A DNA stretch of 64,000 nt from assembly GCF_049959315.1 (NCBI RefSeq), contig NZ_CP188201.1; one strand, written 5' to 3'. Each line of letters begins with the position of its first letter. Within the stretch, counting starts at the first letter, position 1. The position numbers were made by a program, and so were the translations under genes. This stretch comes from Serratia proteamaculans_D (lineage in GTDB: Bacteria; Pseudomonadota; Gammaproteobacteria; Enterobacterales; Enterobacteriaceae). Positions 17,107 to 25,864 of this stretch are shown piece by piece. A model generated the notes under the pieces. The model did not search any database, had not been told where the DNA came from, and saw only the letters and a program-made list of their open reading frames with translations.

Positions 17107-19032
17107 ATGGCCCTATTAAAAGATAAAATTCGTGACCATTCCGCCGAGGAAATGCTGTTCATTCGCCGTGCCGGCGTGGCCATGGTGCTGGTTGTCGCCT
17201 GTTTTGGCGTACTGGTCGCTAACCTGTATCGATTGCAGGTCAAACAGCATGGGTTCTACCAAACTCGCTCCAATCAGAACGACATTAAAATGGTGCCGAT
17301 TGCCCCGAGTCGAGGGCTGATCTTCGACCGCAACGGTATCCCGTTGGTGCGTAATATTACGCTTTACCAAATTCAGGTCGTCCCCAGCAAAATCGAAAAC
17401 ATGACCGCGTTGCTGCAACAGCTGACGCCGATTGTCGATCTTAGCCCCGAAGACATCACCGCCTTTCGCGATGACATGCACCATAACGGTCGCTACAAGC
17501 CGGTAACGCTGAAAAGCGGGCTGACCGAGACCGAGGTGGCGCGCTTTGCGGTCAATCAGTACCGCTTTGATGGGGTAACCATCGATACCTATCAGCAACG
17601 GGAATATCCGTACGGTGCCGAGTTGGCTCATGTGGTGGGCTACGTATCGAAAATCAATGACGCTGATTTAAAGCGGCTGGATAAAGCCGGCCTTAGTGAG
17701 AACTACGCCGCCGACCACAATATCGGCAAACAGGGCATTGAGGCCTATTATGAGTCTGAACTGCACGGCACCACCGGCTATCAGGAAGTGGAGGTGGATA
17801 ACCACGGCCGGGTCATTCGCCTGCTGAAGGAGCAGCCGCCGCAGGCGGGCAAGAATATCTATCTGACGCTCGACCTGTCGCTGCAACAGTATATCGAGTC
17901 GGTATTGAAGGGGCAGCGAGCGGCGGTGGTGGTCGAGGATCCGCGTGACGGCGGTATTCTGGCGATGGTTTCCAGCCCCAGCTACGATCCCAATCCTTTC
18001 GTGAAGGGCATTAGTTATTCCGCCTATAAATCCTTGCTGGCCAACCCCGATTTGCCGCTGATTAACCGCGTAACCCAGGGGCTTTATCCACCGGCATCTA
18101 CCGTGAAGCCCTACATGGCGACTTCTGCTCTGTTCGCCGGGGTGATCACCCCCAATACCACCTTCTTTGGCGCACCGACCTGGACATTGCCGGGGACTCA
18201 GCGCCGCTATCGTGACTGGCTGAAAAGCGGTCATGGGATGCTGAACGTGACCAAGGCGATTGAAGAGTCTGCCGATACTTTCTTCTATCAGGTGGCCTAT
18301 GAAATGGGCATTGACCGCATTCATAGCTGGCTGAGCAAGTTTGGTTACGGCCAGGCTACCGGGATTGATCTTAACGAAGAATATCGCGGTGTCTTGCCAA
18401 GCCGCGAATGGAAGCAGCGGGTGCATAAAAAAACCTGGTACCAGGGGGATACCATCTCGGTGGGTATCGGCCAGGGATATTGGGTCGCCACGCCAATCCA
18501 GATGGTGAAGGCACTCACTACGCTTATCAATAACGGCAAGGTGAAAACCCCGCATTTGCTGTATTCCCTGCGCCAGGGTCGCCAGGTGAACCTCTATCAA
18601 CCGCCGAAGCAGGCCGCGCAGATTGGCGATGCCAAATCGCCGTATTGGGGCATTGTGCGCAACGGCATGTATGGTATGGCCAATCTGCCAAACGGGACCG
18701 GCTACAAGCTGTTCCACACCGCGCCGTACCAAATTGCCGCCAAGTCCGGGACTTCACAGGTGTTCGGGCTGAAAGAAAATCAGACCTATAACGCCAAAAT
18801 GATCCCGGTGCGGTTGCGTGACCATATCTTCTATACGCTGTTTGCCCCCTATAAAAATCCACGGGTGGCGATGGCGCTGATTCTGGAAAACGGCGGTGGT
18901 GACGGCGTGGTGGCTGGGCCGACGGCGCGGGCGATCCTCGACCATATATTTGACCCGGCCAACGCCCCGCAACCTGACAAGGGGCAAGAAGTTAAACCGG
19001 AGTTAAACGACAGCGCGGATGTGCAACAGTAA
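17107..19032 (+). CDS. mrdA: Penicillin-binding protein 2 (MrdA) paralogue
   Basis: Class B penicillin-binding protein, a septum/elongation-type DD-transpeptidase of 641 residues anchored by one N-terminal membrane segment (AGVAMVLVVACFGVLVANLY). It follows E. coli PBP2 throughout: VPIAPSRGLIFDRNGIPL, YPYGAELAHVVGYVSKIND, ATQG/VTQGLYPPASTVKPY (catalytic SxxK: STVK), second motif SAD in EESADTFFYQ and third motif KSGT. The SxxK segment reads PPASTVKP instead of PPGSTVKP. It is not next to rodA or dacA as the housekeeping mrdA would be, but next to a PBP3 paralogue, so it is most likely an extra copy like the PBP2SAL/PBP3SAL pair of Salmonella. The ATG is at 17107. Confidence 0.9.
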   Translation: MALLKDKIRDHSAEEMLFIRRAGVAMVLVVACFGVLVANLYRLQVKQHGFYQTRSNQNDIKMVPIAPSRGLIFDRNGIPLVRNITLYQIQVVPSKIENMTALLQQLTPIVDLSPEDITAFRDDMHHNGRYKPVTLKSGLTETEVARFAVNQYRFDGVTIDTYQQREYPYGAELAHVVGYVSKINDADLKRLDKAGLSENYAADHNIGKQGIEAYYESELHGTTGYQEVEVDNHGRVIRLLKEQPPQAGKNIYLTLDLSLQQYIESVLKGQRAAVVVEDPRDGGILAMVSSPSYDPNPFVKGISYSAYKSLLANPDLPLINRVTQGLYPPASTVKPYMATSALFAGVITPNTTFFGAPTWTLPGTQRRYRDWLKSGHGMLNVTKAIEESADTFFYQVAYEMGIDRIHSWLSKFGYGQATGIDLNEEYRGVLPSREWKQRVHKKTWYQGDTISVGIGQGYWVATPIQMVKALTTLINNGKVKTPHLLYSLRQGRQVNLYQPPKQAAQIGDAKSPYWGIVRNGMYGMANLPNGTGYKLFHTAPYQIAAKSGTSQVFGLKENQTYNAKMIPVRLRDHIFYTLFAPYKNPRVAMALILENGGGDGVVAGPTARAILDHIFDPANAPQPDKGQEVKPELNDSADVQQ

Positions 19033-19134
19033 ACGCGTTTGTTTTTACTTTCTTACAAACTGCAATCTTCTAAAGATTTTCGTCAGGGTAGACTGAAATC
19101 ATTACATAACTTTAATAAAAACGCAGGGTTAACA

Positions 19135-20853
19135 GTGGCGCCATTAATAAAAAAAAGCGGTAAAAATTATTCAACCCTACGCTTTGGCTGGATCTGCGCC
19201 GGGATACTGGTTTGCTTTTTCCTGCTGGCGTTTCGAGTGGGTTATTTACAACTGTTGGAGCATCAACAACTGACTGACCAGGCGGATCAGCGTTCGATCC
19301 GCACCCAGGTGTTGCCGACCAACCGGGGGATGATCACCGATCGCAATGGTGAAGCGCTGGCCGTGAGCGTGTCGTCACGCGATATCGTGCTGGATCCCAA
19401 ACATATTCTCGATACCCATACCGATATTACCAATGAACGCTGGCAGAGCCTGGCCAATGTGCTGAAAATGCCGCTGACCGAGGTGCAAAAGCAGATCCAG
19501 ACCAACGCCCATAAGCGTTTTGTCTATCTGGCCCGCAAGGTTGAGGATGATAATGCCAGCTATATCAGCAAGCTGCATTTGACCGGCGTCAGCACCGAGC
19601 AGGACTTCAGCCGCTTTTATCCGATGAGTCAGGATGCCGCCGGGCTGATCGGTATTGTCGGACAGGATAATCAGGGGCTGGAAGGCATCGAACTGGGCTT
19701 TAACCACCTGCTGCAAGGCAAGAATGGGCTGCGCGTTTACCAGAAGGATGGCAGCGGAGCGGTGATTGGCGTGATCAAAAACGTTGATCCTGTGCCACCG
19801 CCGAACGTCACGTTGAGCATCGACAAATTTATCCAGTACGTGCTGTATGCGCAGATCCGTGATGGCGTGGTCGCCAACCAGGCAGACTCCGGTTGTGCGG
19901 TGTTGGTGAAGGTGAATACCGGCGAGGTGCTGGGCATGGCCAGCTACCCGTCGTTTAACCCAAACAACTATGCGGATACGCCCTCAAAAGATATTCGCAA
20001 CGTATGCAGCAGCGACAGTTTCGAGCCAGGTTCGACGGTGAAACCCGTGGTGGTGATGGTCGGGCTGGAGCACCACTTAATCAGGCCGGATACCGTGCTG
20101 GATACCACACCTTACCGGGTTAACGGACACTTAATCAAGGACGTGGGCCACTGGTCGAAACTGACCATTACCGGGGTACTGCAAAAATCCAGTGACATCG
20201 CCGTTTCGCACATCGCGTTGGCGCTGCCTGCTACCGTGCTGCCGGCAGTTTACAAAAGCTTTGGTCTGGGGCTGCCGACCGATCTGGGCATCGGTAACGA
20301 AAGTAGCGGCTATTTGCCGCAACACCGTGAACGCTGGGCGGATATCGAACGTGCTACCTTCTCCTTCGGCTACGGTCTGCGGGTCACGCCGCTACAGATG
20401 GCGCGCGAGTATGCCACTATCGGTTCCTACGGCGTTTATCGGCCATTGTCGATAACCAAAGTAACACCACCGGTAATGGGGCAACGGATCCTGCCGGAAG
20501 ATACGGTAAAAACCGTAGTGCACATGATGGAAAGCGATGCTTTGCCAGGCGGCAGCGGGCTCAGCGCCGCAGTGCCGGGCTACCGGCTGGCGATTAAAAC
20601 CGGTACCGCAGAGAAGATGGGGCCTAATGGCAAATACGACGGCGGTTATATCAACTACACCGCCGGTGTGGCACCGGCCAGCGACCCTCAGGTAGCGCTG
20701 GTGGTGATGGTTAATAACCCGAAAGCCGGCAAACACTTCGGTGGTTCGGTGGCCGGCCCGGTGTTTGGCAAAATTATGGCTCAGGTGCTGGAACATATGA
20801 ACATTCTGCCGGATGCCCAGCCGTTGAACGTGGTGTCTCAGGTTAAGGGCTAA
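19135..20853 (+). CDS. ftsI: Penicillin-binding protein 3 (FtsI) paralogue
   Basis: Class B transpeptidase of the division type, about 572 residues. It has the membrane anchor FGWICAGILVCFFLLAFRVGYLQLL, pedestal motif TNRGMITDRNGEALAVS, catalytic EPGSTVKP (STVK) and KTGT (IKTGTAEKMGPNGKY), and the FGYGLRVTPLQMA segment. The second motif reads SSD (QKSSDIAVSH) where E. coli FtsI has SSN. The GTG at 19135 has AGGG six bases upstream and gives a family-like N-terminus; the frame opens further upstream to 19039 but that stretch is unlike FtsI. It lies 102 bp after the PBP2 paralogue, outside any dcw cluster, so it is a second copy. Confidence 0.9.
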   Translation: MAPLIKKSGKNYSTLRFGWICAGILVCFFLLAFRVGYLQLLEHQQLTDQADQRSIRTQVLPTNRGMITDRNGEALAVSVSSRDIVLDPKHILDTHTDITNERWQSLANVLKMPLTEVQKQIQTNAHKRFVYLARKVEDDNASYISKLHLTGVSTEQDFSRFYPMSQDAAGLIGIVGQDNQGLEGIELGFNHLLQGKNGLRVYQKDGSGAVIGVIKNVDPVPPPNVTLSIDKFIQYVLYAQIRDGVVANQADSGCAVLVKVNTGEVLGMASYPSFNPNNYADTPSKDIRNVCSSDSFEPGSTVKPVVVMVGLEHHLIRPDTVLDTTPYRVNGHLIKDVGHWSKLTITGVLQKSSDIAVSHIALALPATVLPAVYKSFGLGLPTDLGIGNESSGYLPQHRERWADIERATFSFGYGLRVTPLQMAREYATIGSYGVYRPLSITKVTPPVMGQRILPEDTVKTVVHMMESDALPGGSGLSAAVPGYRLAIKTGTAEKMGPNGKYDGGYINYTAGVAPASDPQVALVVMVNNPKAGKHFGGSVAGPVFGKIMAQVLEHMNILPDAQPLNVVSQVKG

Positions 20854-20861
20854 TGTAATGT

Positions 20862-20883
20862 TTCCCCCTCGGATGAGGGGGAA
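20862..20883. terminator. Hairpin between convergent ftsI paralogue and porin gene
   Basis: Perfect stem TTCCCCCTC-GGAT-GAGGGGGAA immediately after the PBP3 stop and 4 bp before the stop of the convergent porin-like gene. It is a likely bidirectional terminator, though no T run follows. Confidence 0.65.
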
Positions 20884-20887
20884 CGGA

Positions 20888-22126
20888 TCAGAAGTAGTAG
20901 CCGATGTTGAGGTTAGTGCGGAAATACCATTTATTGCTGCCGGAGGACTGGGTGCTGGTCCAGCCGGTGGCGTTTTCGGCACCGCCCCAGGGGTTGGCGT
21001 TTTGCGCCCAGGTCAGATCAACCCACACCATCACCGGCAGGGCAAAGACCTGCACTCCAAGGGTGTTCATTTTAGAGTCGGAACCGCCGTCCTTATCCTT
21101 CCACAACACGCTGTAGTCGTTATAAAAACGCAGTTTTTTCACCGGTCCCCAGGGCACTTCAACATCTCGCGCCAGATTAATAGACGCAGTGGTGGCCTGC
21201 GCCGGGATCAAATAGGCCGGCGTCAGGCCATTACCCCCCATTAAAATTACCGAGTTGTTGGCTCCCTCAGGCCCTTTGGCGTCATAAGAATAACGGATAA
21301 TTTGCGTCGACAGATGCCACGGATCGTAGTTCACCAAAGCATGCAGACCTGTCGCCCAGTAGGTGCCATTATCCCCGGTGTCATGATTATAGAGCCGGGA
21401 AACCGCCAGCGAACCGCCGAGCTCGTTGTTCCAGTCGCCCTGATGGAATTCACGCGCCAGACGCAGGTTCACCTGATCGCGCTTCTCGTTGGCTTGCAGA
21501 TATTGCGAACCGTAGTTGGTATTTTTCAGATCGTCGAAATTGCCCACTTCCGGGGCATAGCGCACGCCTGCCGGCATCATGCGGGGGAAATAGGCGGCAT
21601 CCAGCGCCCAGCCATGGTCATGGAATTGGTATTTGGCACCTAACCCGTTATTGACCCCGAAACCGAGATAAAACGGGATACCGTAGGACCAGCCGAACTG
21701 GGGATAAGGCTGTAAACCAAAGGGTTTGAAAGGTGCGCCGAGCTGCAGGTCAGAATTCCCGCTCAGGTGATAGCCGACATAGGCACGGTCGATGGCGTAT
21801 TTTCGGCGATCCTGAAACCAAAAGCCGGAATCAAAGAAGGCATCGTTATAATTGCCACTGGCATCAATGCGGAAGGCATCAAAACGCAAGTGGGGTGGAT
21901 TACGGTAATTACTGCTACCCCAGTCTTCATAACGGTAGTTGGCGCGTAATGCACCACCGATATCAATGTTTTTATTATTATCCTCATTTTGCCAATGCAG
22001 ATGGGGGAATGCCGGACTGCTCTTTTTTACCTCGGGCTTCGTGACAGGCTTCTCACTGGCTGGTGTGAGGGTGTTGGCGTAACTCATTGGTGAAAATAGT
22101 AAAAATGCGATAAAGGCTTTGCGCAT
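20888..22126 (-). CDS. Outer-membrane porin-like beta-barrel protein
   Basis: A 412-residue exported protein: signal peptide MRKAFIAFLLFSPMSYA, a low-complexity linker (TPASEKPVTKPEVKKSS), then many alternating aromatic strands (RANYRYEDWG, FRIDASGNYND, DRAYVGYHL, LRFYNDYSVLWKD) and a C-terminal strand ending GYYF, the outer-membrane assembly signal. The overall pattern resembles phosphate-selective or carbohydrate porin-type barrels, but the family could not be fixed. The ATG at 22126 has AGGGG seven bases upstream. The gene is preceded by a 440-bp AT-rich region and ends against the PBP3 paralogue. Confidence 0.72.
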   Translation of the reverse strand: MRKAFIAFLLFSPMSYANTLTPASEKPVTKPEVKKSSPAFPHLHWQNEDNNKNIDIGGALRANYRYEDWGSSNYRNPPHLRFDAFRIDASGNYNDAFFDSGFWFQDRRKYAIDRAYVGYHLSGNSDLQLGAPFKPFGLQPYPQFGWSYGIPFYLGFGVNNGLGAKYQFHDHGWALDAAYFPRMMPAGVRYAPEVGNFDDLKNTNYGSQYLQANEKRDQVNLRLAREFHQGDWNNELGGSLAVSRLYNHDTGDNGTYWATGLHALVNYDPWHLSTQIIRYSYDAKGPEGANNSVILMGGNGLTPAYLIPAQATTASINLARDVEVPWGPVKKLRFYNDYSVLWKDKDGGSDSKMNTLGVQVFALPVMVWVDLTWAQNANPWGGAENATGWTSTQSSGSNKWYFRTNLNIGYYF

Positions 22127-22566
22127 GACTTTCCCCTGATGACACCTGACGTTTAAAAAAGCGAGCGTACTCCGCCACAAAATAATGGAATTTCTCGCTA
22201 GGTTTTATATATGAGACAAGTTTTAGTTAAGTGTTTATTATTTTAAATTTGGCAAGGTTTCAAATACGAAACTTTGTTTCACATTTTATTTGGAAACTAT
22301 AATCCTGAAGTTATGTAAGTCAAGAAATAAAAATAGCCGGGTAAGAACAGCAGCAACATCCGTTGTGGCGGCGTTGGGAAGCGAAGGGGGGTGGTAGTAG
22401 TATCAGGGGTGTTTTTATCAGTGGAGTTTATTTTATTGGGTTCAATTTATGCTGATAATATTAATTATTAAGCATGGGTAACATAATGAAGTGGTGTAAA
22501 TTTCAGATCGGTTATTTTTAAATGGATAATAACCGATCTGAGACTGATATTTTTTTGCTGCCGGGA
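22127..22566. other. AT-rich intergenic region upstream of the porin-like gene
   Basis: No coding frame of note. It holds the porin promoter region (T-rich stretch at 22200-22300) and a perfect 13-bp hairpin (arms CAGATCGGTTATT at 22504-22516 and AATAACCGATCTG at 22528-22540) just downstream of osmB, followed on the plus side by a run of T at 22550-22556. Confidence 0.6.
22504..22540. terminator. Hairpin downstream of osmB
   Basis: Arms of 13 bp pair perfectly around an 11-base loop. It lies 26 bp past the osmB stop on the minus strand, and a T run on the plus side suggests it can also stop transcription arriving from the left. Confidence 0.6.
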
Positions 22567-22779
22567 TCAGCGGCTGGTCTGGTGACCGATGATGCCGCCC
22601 AACGCTGCGCCGCCCAAGGTCCCCAGCGTGCTGCCGTCGGTCAAGACTGCACCACCCAATGCCCCTACGCCGGCACCGATCGCGGTGTTGCGATCGCGGT
22701 GAGACATATTCCCACATGCAGTTACAGAAAGGGTTGCCATAACAACAACCATCACACCTGCGGCACGTTTAAAGTTCAT
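22567..22779 (-). CDS. osmB: Osmotically inducible lipoprotein OsmB
   Basis: A 70-residue outer-membrane lipoprotein: signal with lipobox SVTACG (Cys becomes the lipidated N-terminus), then RDRNTAIGAGVGALGGAVLTDGSTLGTLGGAALGGIIGHQ, a glycine-zipper that is almost identical to E. coli OsmB. AGGA lies seven bases before the ATG. In E. coli expression rises with osmotic stress and in stationary phase. Intact. Confidence 0.93.
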   Translation of the reverse strand: MNFKRAAGVMVVVMATLSVTACGNMSHRDRNTAIGAGVGALGGAVLTDGSTLGTLGGAALGGIIGHQTSR

Positions 22780-23176
22780 AAGAGTTTCCTGGTAAATTGC
22801 CTAATTAACGGACAAATAAAGCGCGGGTTAATCGGCCGGTAAAAGTTGAGATGAATGTATTCCTGCGCAGGAAATTAGAATAGGTAAATATTCTTAATTT
22901 TGAGCGGCCGGATTTTATTTCGCGGTTACCCTGTTCTGGGTTGGCGATAAAACAGACAGTTTCTCTGCCTGACCAACCAGGATGAGCGACCTATCGCAGG
23001 TATACCGCTGCCGCTACGCCGGTTAGTCGTTCTCACGACTTACCGACGCAGTACACAAGGGAGACTCTTCTGGAAAGCAAGGGACTGAAGGGGGGATAAC
23101 TAACACGCTGTTAGCGGAGAGAGGACATCGGATAATTTAAATTTCTATAACTACAGTTACCGGTAAAATAATCTGG
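22780..23176. other. Intergenic region between osmB and the YmiA-like gene
   Basis: No supported gene. It contains the osmB promoter region. A stable hairpin lies at 23021-23044 (GGTTAGTCGT/ACGACTTACC with one mismatch and a TCTC loop). A small RNA or a terminator for the YmiA-like gene, transcribed from the right, are both possible. Confidence 0.4.
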
Positions 23177-23470
23177 TTACAGGGAGCTGACAAACCAAAT
23201 AAACCCGCATACTACCAGCCAAAATATTCCGCTAACGATGAATACCCCATGCCAGGCATAACGCTCCATCCACTGAATGGGGGTTCTTTTTAATTTATTC
23301 TCTGGCGTCGACAAACCCTTGCTAACGGTCAATGACGTTAACTTTCTGATGGACCCGGATTTGTGCTTTGGTGAACGGTTTTGACGACTAACTGTTTGTA
23401 TTTCAATGGTGTTGGTTAGTGGGTCTTTTGTTAGAGAAGCACCCAGACGTTTGTTTGATTTTAATTTCAC
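23177..23470 (-). CDS. YmiA-like tail-anchored small membrane protein
   Basis: A 97-residue protein: hydrophilic basic N-terminal two thirds and one C-terminal hydrophobic segment (WHGVFIVSGIFWLVVCGFIWFV). The last 35 residues resemble E. coli YmiA (KAWLAVFLGSALFWVVVALLIW), a 46-residue protein of the DUF4750 type; here there is an extra 60-residue N-terminal part. The GTG at 23470 is chosen because GGAG lies six bases upstream; the longer frame to 23500 starts in less likely sequence. Function unknown. Confidence 0.6.
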   Translation of the reverse strand: MKLKSNKRLGASLTKDPLTNTIEIQTVSRQNRSPKHKSGSIRKLTSLTVSKGLSTPENKLKRTPIQWMERYAWHGVFIVSGIFWLVVCGFIWFVSSL

Positions 23471-24016
23471 CTGTCTCTCCCTGAAACAAATATGTAACAA
23501 TATAGCGCTCTGCTTTTTTTATTAATGCTTATCGGGATAACGATAAGCCATGTTTATTATTTTTGCATATTAAGCTTGCCGGCAACTACTTCATTCTTGC
23601 TGTTTATTTGTGATAATTGCTAGCCAGAAAGGAGAGTGCGAGATATTTATATTATAAACAACAGGATGTGCCGTGCTGTTTCGATTGAAACAAAATTAAT
23701 TTCTGAGTAAATAAATATGTTTATTCTATTGATTGGCTCAATGCTTGTTTAAAAATTGATAACTGACCGCTATCAAACAGTGGGCGATCGCCAGTCTGTG
23801 GAAGGCGTTGTGTGAGCGCGGCAGGGAGACCACAAGGAGCGTGGGAAGAGAGCATTTTTTTGTATTGTGGTAATGCAACTGTGTAAGTTACATTACCAAA
23901 GTTGGTTGTGATCTGCATCACAGATTGAAACCAGCCAAAAAAAATAACCTCAAGATAAATAAGGGAAACACCTCGAACTCGGAAGAGGGGTCTCTGTTTA
24001 AAACCAGGAAACGACG
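23471..24016. other. AT-rich intergenic region upstream of the AcrZ-like gene
   Basis: No coding frame is supported in this stretch. It contains the promoter of the YmiA-like gene (minus strand) and, near the right end, a perfect CRP site at 23907-23922 about 95 bp before the AcrZ-like start. Confidence 0.5.
23907..23922. promoter_or_regulatory. CRP binding site upstream of the AcrZ-like gene
   Basis: TGTGATCTGCATCACA fits TGTGA-N6-TCACA exactly, with symmetrical arms. The only start in range on the plus strand is the AcrZ-like gene at 24017. Confidence 0.7.
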
Positions 24017-24152
24017 ATGTTAGAAATGATTGAGAGTTTGGCAACCGTGGTGATCCTGGTGCCGGTAATGATAGCCGTACTGCTTGGCTCGATTTATGGT
24101 CTGGGTGAGCTGTGTAATCTTTTCTCTGCCATTGGCCGGAAAAAAGACTGAA
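24017..24152 (+). CDS. acrZ: AcrZ-like small membrane protein, 3' end frameshifted
   Basis: The ATG at 24017 (AGGA eight bases upstream) opens a frame starting MLEMIESLATVVILVPV and continuing through a single membrane helix to GSIYGLGELCNLF. This matches E. coli AcrZ (MLELLKSLVFAVIMVPV ... LIYGLGEVFNIF), the 49-residue subunit that binds the AcrB efflux pump. After that the family continues SGVGKKD. Here the equivalent SAIGRKKD-stop is present but in the +1 frame: a run of five T at 24120-24124 is one base too long. As read, the frame continues to a TAG at 24191 and gives a 58-residue product. Either a real frameshift or a sequence error. The restored stop sits just before a terminator, which favours 24152 as the true end. 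Confidence 0.7.
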
Positions 24153-24160
24153 TTTAATGA

Positions 24161-24183
24161 TCGGGGGCGCAATGCCCCCGATG
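24161..24183. terminator. Terminator between the AcrZ-like gene and the ABC ATPase gene
   Basis: Perfect 9-bp stem ATCGGGGGC-GCAAT-GCCCCCGAT followed on the plus strand by GCAGTTTT. It serves the convergent AcrZ-like gene and the five-gene operon ending at 24189. Confidence 0.75.
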
Positions 24184-24188
24184 CAGTT

Positions 24189-24950
24189 TTAGAGTACCGT
24201 TGCCAGGAAATCACGCGTTCTTTGGTGCTGTGGTGCATCCAGCACCTGTTGCGCCGTCCCCGTTTCCACCACTTTCCCCTGATCCATAAAGATGATTTGA
24301 TCCGCCACTTCGCGCGCAAAGCCGATTTCGTGCGTCACCACCACCATGGTCATGCCGGAATGCGTCAGGCCTTTCATCACCTGCAGCACTTCGCCAACCA
24401 GCTCGGGATCGAGTGCAGAGGTTGGTTCATCGAATAACAGTACCTCCGGGTTCATCGCCAGCGCACGGGCAATTGCCACCCGCTGTTGTTGGCCACCGGA
24501 AAGCTCGCGCGGCCAGGCGTGAATGCGATGTTCCAGCCCGACGCGGGTCAGCAATGCTTTTGCGCGCTCCAAAACTACGGCTTTCTTTTCTTTTTTTACC
24601 AGTAATGGCGCTTCAGAGACGTTTTCCAGCACCGTGCGGTGGGGGAACAGGTTGAACTGCTGGAACACCATGCCGATGCTTTTACGCTGTTCGGCGACTT
24701 CACGCTCCTTCAGTTCATACAGGTGATTGCCTTTCTGGCGATAGCCGATGAGCTGTTCGCCTACGCGAATGGTGCCCCCATCGAGTTTCTCCAGGTGGTT
24801 GATGCAGCGTAGCAAAGTCGATTTACCCGAGCCGGAAGGGCCAAGGATCACCGTGACCGATCCGGCCGGGATCTGCAGGCTGATATTCTTCAACACTTCG
24901 GTGCCGGAGAAGGACTTGCGAACCTGATTAATTTGAATGGCGGCGCTCAT
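24189..24950 (-). CDS. Polar amino-acid ABC transporter ATP-binding protein (YxeO-like)
   Basis: Cytoplasmic ATPase of 253 residues in the polar amino acid family (GlnQ/TcyN type). Walker A GPSGSGKST, Q-loop MVFQQFNLFPHRTVLENV, signature LSGGQQQR, Walker B VLLFDEPTSALDPELVGEV, switch His VTHEIGFAREVAD. Last gene of a five-gene minus-strand unit; it overlaps the permease gene by 4 bp. With the permease and binding protein it makes a complete importer, probably for a sulfur-containing or modified amino acid, judging by the two enzymes encoded upstream. Confidence 0.88.
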   Translation of the reverse strand: MSAAIQINQVRKSFSGTEVLKNISLQIPAGSVTVILGPSGSGKSTLLRCINHLEKLDGGTIRVGEQLIGYRQKGNHLYELKEREVAEQRKSIGMVFQQFNLFPHRTVLENVSEAPLLVKKEKKAVVLERAKALLTRVGLEHRIHAWPRELSGGQQQRVAIARALAMNPEVLLFDEPTSALDPELVGEVLQVMKGLTHSGMTMVVVTHEIGFAREVADQIIFMDQGKVVETGTAQQVLDAPQHQRTRDFLATVL

Positions 24951-25864
24951 GACTCTGCTCCCTGTGACTGGCTAACCTGAGCCTTGCGGCGGCGAAACAG
25001 CCAGTTGCTGCGGCTGGCCTGGCTGCCTCGACCAAAGTAGCGCTCAACGTAGTGCTGGCCGATCGACAAAATTGATGTCATCACCAGATACCACAGCGTG
25101 GCCACCAGCAGCAGCGGGATGACTTCGTAGGTGCGCTGGTAGATGATCTGCGCCGAATACAGCACGTCCTGCAGGGCAATCACCGATACCACTGCGGTGG
25201 TTTTAAGCTGCCCGATCACCTCATTACCGGCCGGTGGCAAAATAGTGCGCATCGCCTGCGGTAAAACCACCCGCCACAGGATTTGCCCCCGACGATAGCC
25301 CAGGGCCTTGGCGGCTTCCAGTTGACCGCTGCCGACGCTTTGGATACCGGCACGGACAATCTCTGCTGCGTAAGCCGACTGATGCATCACCAGCGCGATC
25401 ACTGCCGCGCTGAAGGTGCTGATAATGGTGTTGGTTGGCGCGCTGGCGACTTCACCCAGAAACGGGATCCACAGGCTGATGCGCGGATAGAGTGCAGCGA
25501 TGTTGTACCACAGGAAAAGCTGCACCAGCATCGGCACCGCGCGAAAGAACCAGGTATAGAACCAGCTCACTGCCACCAGCACCGGGTTGGCCGACAGGCG
25601 CATCAGTGCCAGCAGCACGCCACCGGCGAAGCCGAAGATCACCGAAATCACCGTCAGCTTCAGCGTCATGATCACGCCGTTGATAATCGACTCTTCGGTG
25701 AAATTTTCAGCCACCACGGCCCATTCGAAACGCGGGTTATGCAGCATTGAATTGGCGATAATACCAATGATTAGCAGCACCAGCAGTGCGCTGAACCAGC
25801 GGCCGTAATGCCGATGACCGACGATGCGCAGCTCGGCATCGTCGGTAGGGTATTGCCCACTCAT
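24947..25864 (-). CDS. Amino-acid ABC transporter permease (YxeN-like)
   Basis: Inner-membrane permease of 305 residues, HisM/GlnP type. About five hydrophobic segments, family segment GVIMTLKLTVISVIFGFAGGVLLALMR, and the EAA loop VGSGQLEAAKALGYRRGQILWRVVLPQAMRTILPPAGNE for ATPase contact. It has an N-terminal hydrophilic extension (about 20 residues) and a basic C-terminal tail (RGSQASRSNWLFRRRKAQ). Overlaps its neighbours by 4 bp on both sides, indicating tight translational coupling. Confidence 0.88.
   Translation of the reverse strand: MSGQYPTDDAELRIVGHRHYGRWFSALLVLLIIGIIANSMLHNPRFEWAVVAENFTEESIINGVIMTLKLTVISVIFGFAGGVLLALMRLSANPVLVAVSWFYTWFFRAVPMLVQLFLWYNIAALYPRISLWIPFLGEVASAPTNTIISTFSAAVIALVMHQSAYAAEIVRAGIQSVGSGQLEAAKALGYRRGQILWRVVLPQAMRTILPPAGNEVIGQLKTTAVVSVIALQDVLYSAQIIYQRTYEVIPLLLVATLWYLVMTSILSIGQHYVERYFGRGSQASRSNWLFRRRKAQVSQSQGAES

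Noticed and set aside
17668..18732. Open frame of 354 codons antisense to the PBP2 paralogue
   Set aside because: It is the shadow of a well-supported penicillin-binding protein gene; no start signals or family match.
23721..24044. Open frame of 107 codons on the minus strand upstream of the AcrZ-like gene
   Set aside because: It runs across the CRP site and the AcrZ-like start, has no ribosome-binding site and no family-like sequence; treated as chance.
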